Assembly (NCBI GenBank): GCA_951812325.1
Contig: OX638294.1
Coordinates: 1,528,859-1,592,858 of the forward strand
Source: an uncultured Thermoanaerobaculia bacterium
Lineage (GTDB): Bacteria > Acidobacteriota > Thermoanaerobaculia > Multivoradales > Multivoraceae
Direction of reading: 5' to 3'
Length of the DNA: 64,000 bases
In this document: positions 62,645 to 64,000 of the stretch, piece by piece
How the letters are laid out: every line of letters begins with the position of its first letter
Numbering within the stretch: the first letter of the stretch is position 1
Notes under the pieces: model-generated
Told to the model about the DNA's origin: nothing
What the model saw: only the letters and a program-made list of their open reading frames with translations
Databases searched by the model: none
Position numbers and translations under genes: made by a program

Positions 62645-63487
62645 CTACGTCAACCGCCGTTTCGGGTCGAACGTGTCGCGCAGCCAGTCGCCCAGGACGT
62701 TCGACGCCAGGCAGGACGCCATGATCGCGAGACCCGGCATCGTGATCAGCCACCAGGCGACCTCGATGAAGTTCCTGCCGTCGGCCAGCATGCCGCCCCA
62801 GGACACCTGCGGCGGCTGAATGCCGAGACCAAGAAAACTCAGTCCCGCCTCGAAGACGATCACGCTCCCGAACTGGAGCGTCGCCAGCACCAGCAGAGTG
62901 TTCAGGACGTTCGGGGTCAGGTGCCGGATGAGAATCATCGGACTCGAGACTCCCGCGACCCTGGCCACGGTGATGAACTCCCTCTCGCGCAGACTCAGGA
63001 CCTCGCCGCGCACGATCCGCGCATACCAGGTCCAGTAGGTCAGGACGATGATCGTGATCACCATCCCCTCGCCAGGCGGCAGCACGGCGGCGAACAGCAT
63101 CGCGAGCGGAATGGCCGGAATCGACATCTGGATGTCGATCAGCCGCGAGATCAGCGCGTCGGCAACACCGCCGAAGTAGCCGGCGGAGATGCCCAAGGCC
63201 GCGCCAAGGCCGCCGGAGAGCGCGATCGCGTACGCCGCCACGGTGACCGATACGCGGGCGCCGGCGATGATCCGGCTCAGGATGTCCCGACCCAGCATGT
63301 CGGTTCCCAGCGGATACGCGAGGCTGCCGCCGGACCGCCAGAACGGCGGCGTCATCGACTCTGCAAGCGCGATTTCGGACGCCTCGTGGGGCGCCAGCCA
63401 CGGTCCCGCGACGGCGCACAGCAGGACCAGGCCGAGCACCGTGCAGGAGACCACGGGCATGCGCCGGCTTTCGACTGCCCGGTTCAA
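62645..63487 (-). CDS. ABC transporter permease, DppC/OppC type
   Basis: A 280-residue inner-membrane permease for peptides or nickel. Features: about six helices, LGTDMLGRDILSRIIAGARVSVTVA near the N-terminus, the EAA-type loop REREFITVARVAGVSSPMILIRH, and SVIVFEAGLSFLGLGIQPPQVSWGGML. It pairs with the DppB-type permease whose gene lies upstream (63608 on), separated by 120 bp. The ATP-binding and solute-binding subunits are outside the window. Confidence 0.9.
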   Translation of the reverse strand: MNRAVESRRMPVVSCTVLGLVLLCAVAGPWLAPHEASEIALAESMTPPFWRSGGSLAYPLGTDMLGRDILSRIIAGARVSVTVAAYAIALSGGLGAALGISAGYFGGVADALISRLIDIQMSIPAIPLAMLFAAVLPPGEGMVITIIVLTYWTWYARIVRGEVLSLREREFITVARVAGVSSPMILIRHLTPNVLNTLLVLATLQFGSVIVFEAGLSFLGLGIQPPQVSWGGMLADGRNFIEVAWWLITMPGLAIMASCLASNVLGDWLRDTFDPKRRLT

Positions 63488-63607
63488 CGGATCGCCCGAT
63501 TTCGAGAGTCCGTGCTTCCGCCACGATGGTTCATCGACCGTTGCCCACGGTGGTCTTTCCCCGGCGGCCCCTCAGGCGCCGGGAGAGCGAAAGACCTGCC
63601 CGGCGGT

Positions 63608-64000
63608 TCAACCATGCCGGATCCGCGGATCGATCAACCCGTAGCTCAGGTCGACCAGGAGATTCACGACGACGAAGATGACGGCCGACAGCACGACTCC
63701 GGCCTGCACCACCGGGAAGTCGCGGGCGAAGACGGCGTCGACCACGGTGCGGCCAACGCCCGGCCACGCGAACACGACCTCGATCACGAAGGCGCCGCCG
63801 AGCATGTTCGCGAAATAGACGCCGATCATCGTGGCCAGGGGCACAGCCGCGTTGCGCAGCGCGTACCGCCAGATCACGGTGCGCTCCGGAAGGCCCATCA
63901 CCCGTCCCGTGCGGATGTAGTCGCTGTCGAGGATGTCGAGCATCGACGAGCGCAACGTGCGAGTCATCGCGGCGACCGGGTACCAGCCGAGGGCAATCGC
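63608..64000 (-). CDS. ABC transporter permease, DppB/OppB type (partial)
   Basis: The visible 130 residues run into the window edge at the N-terminal side. The EAA loop SDYIRTGRVMGLPERTVIWRYALRN, the helix AAVPLATMIGVYFANMLGGAFVIEVVFAWPGVG and the end LSYGLIDPRIRHG are typical of DppB-like permeases. It is the partner of the DppC-type gene just downstream. Confidence 0.9.
   Translation of the reverse strand, partial: AIALGWYPVAAMTRTLRSSMLDILDSDYIRTGRVMGLPERTVIWRYALRNAAVPLATMIGVYFANMLGGAFVIEVVFAWPGVGRTVVDAVFARDFPVVQAGVVLSAVIFVVVNLLVDLSYGLIDPRIRHG

Overview
The window is a GC-rich (roughly two-thirds G+C by eye), gene-dense piece of a Gram-negative bacterial chromosome. The large VWA protein at 14382-16295 resembles the VWFA-related family expanded in Acidobacteriota. 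That protein, together with TonB-dependent receptors, a Tricorn-type protease, sulfatases, a DUF2911 protein and an ArsC-like selenoprotein, suggests an Acidobacteriota-like heterotroph. This is inference from gene content only. I saw no rRNA, tRNA or CRISPR array.

Layout. 1-19 kb: the tail of a TonB receptor, copC-copD, an Nramp-related transporter, a propeller lipoprotein, a VOC protein with a coupled 52-residue protein, DUF2911, a Tat-exported TIM barrel, a Tricorn-like protease, a methyltransferase, DoxX, an SDR, the VWA protein, a CaiB-type CoA-transferase and FabH. 19-35 kb: an accessory region with a Phd/RelE-type toxin-antitoxin pair, an AAA ATPase joined to a PD-(D/E)XK-like domain, IS21 (istA/istB) fragments, DUF222/HNH endonuclease genes and relics, an oxidoreductase-HEPN fusion with two partial copies, and a DUF1902/HicA-like pair with a broken toxin inside a duplicated lldD-type gene end. 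A second Nramp-related transporter and a serine hydrolase lie among them. 35-49 kb: zincin, DUF1295, acyltransferase, Lon, the selenoprotein, two sulfatases, PPK2, a porin, an FMN-binding protein, a four-helix membrane protein and a drug/metabolite-transporter-like protein. 49-64 kb: an overlapping three-gene operon (IclR-HTH/GcvT fusion and two FAD oxidoreductases), a TonB receptor, a Rieske oxygenase and a sodium:solute symporter that together look like a methylated-amine uptake and demethylation locus, then two small coiled-coil membrane proteins, Uma2, RsgA and two peptide-type ABC permeases.

Three observations stand out. First, the gene at 40494-40823 is an ArsC-family selenoprotein: an in-frame UGA sits at the redox position (U-T-S-C) and is followed 15 nt later by a perfect 6-bp stem-loop. 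Second, the gene at 27695-29518 joins a full-length NADP-dependent oxidoreductase in frame to an AbiU2-like HEPN domain; a collapsed copy of the same locus lies at 19911-20580 and a third HEPN copy at 31848-32271. Third, two dispersed non-coding repeat families were found by eye: R1, about 145 bp with inverted ends, whose five copies all sit at the 5' side of genes, and R2, which carries twin hairpins. Short direct duplications also recur at gene 3' ends. All positions and family assignments come from reading the sequence; no database search was possible.
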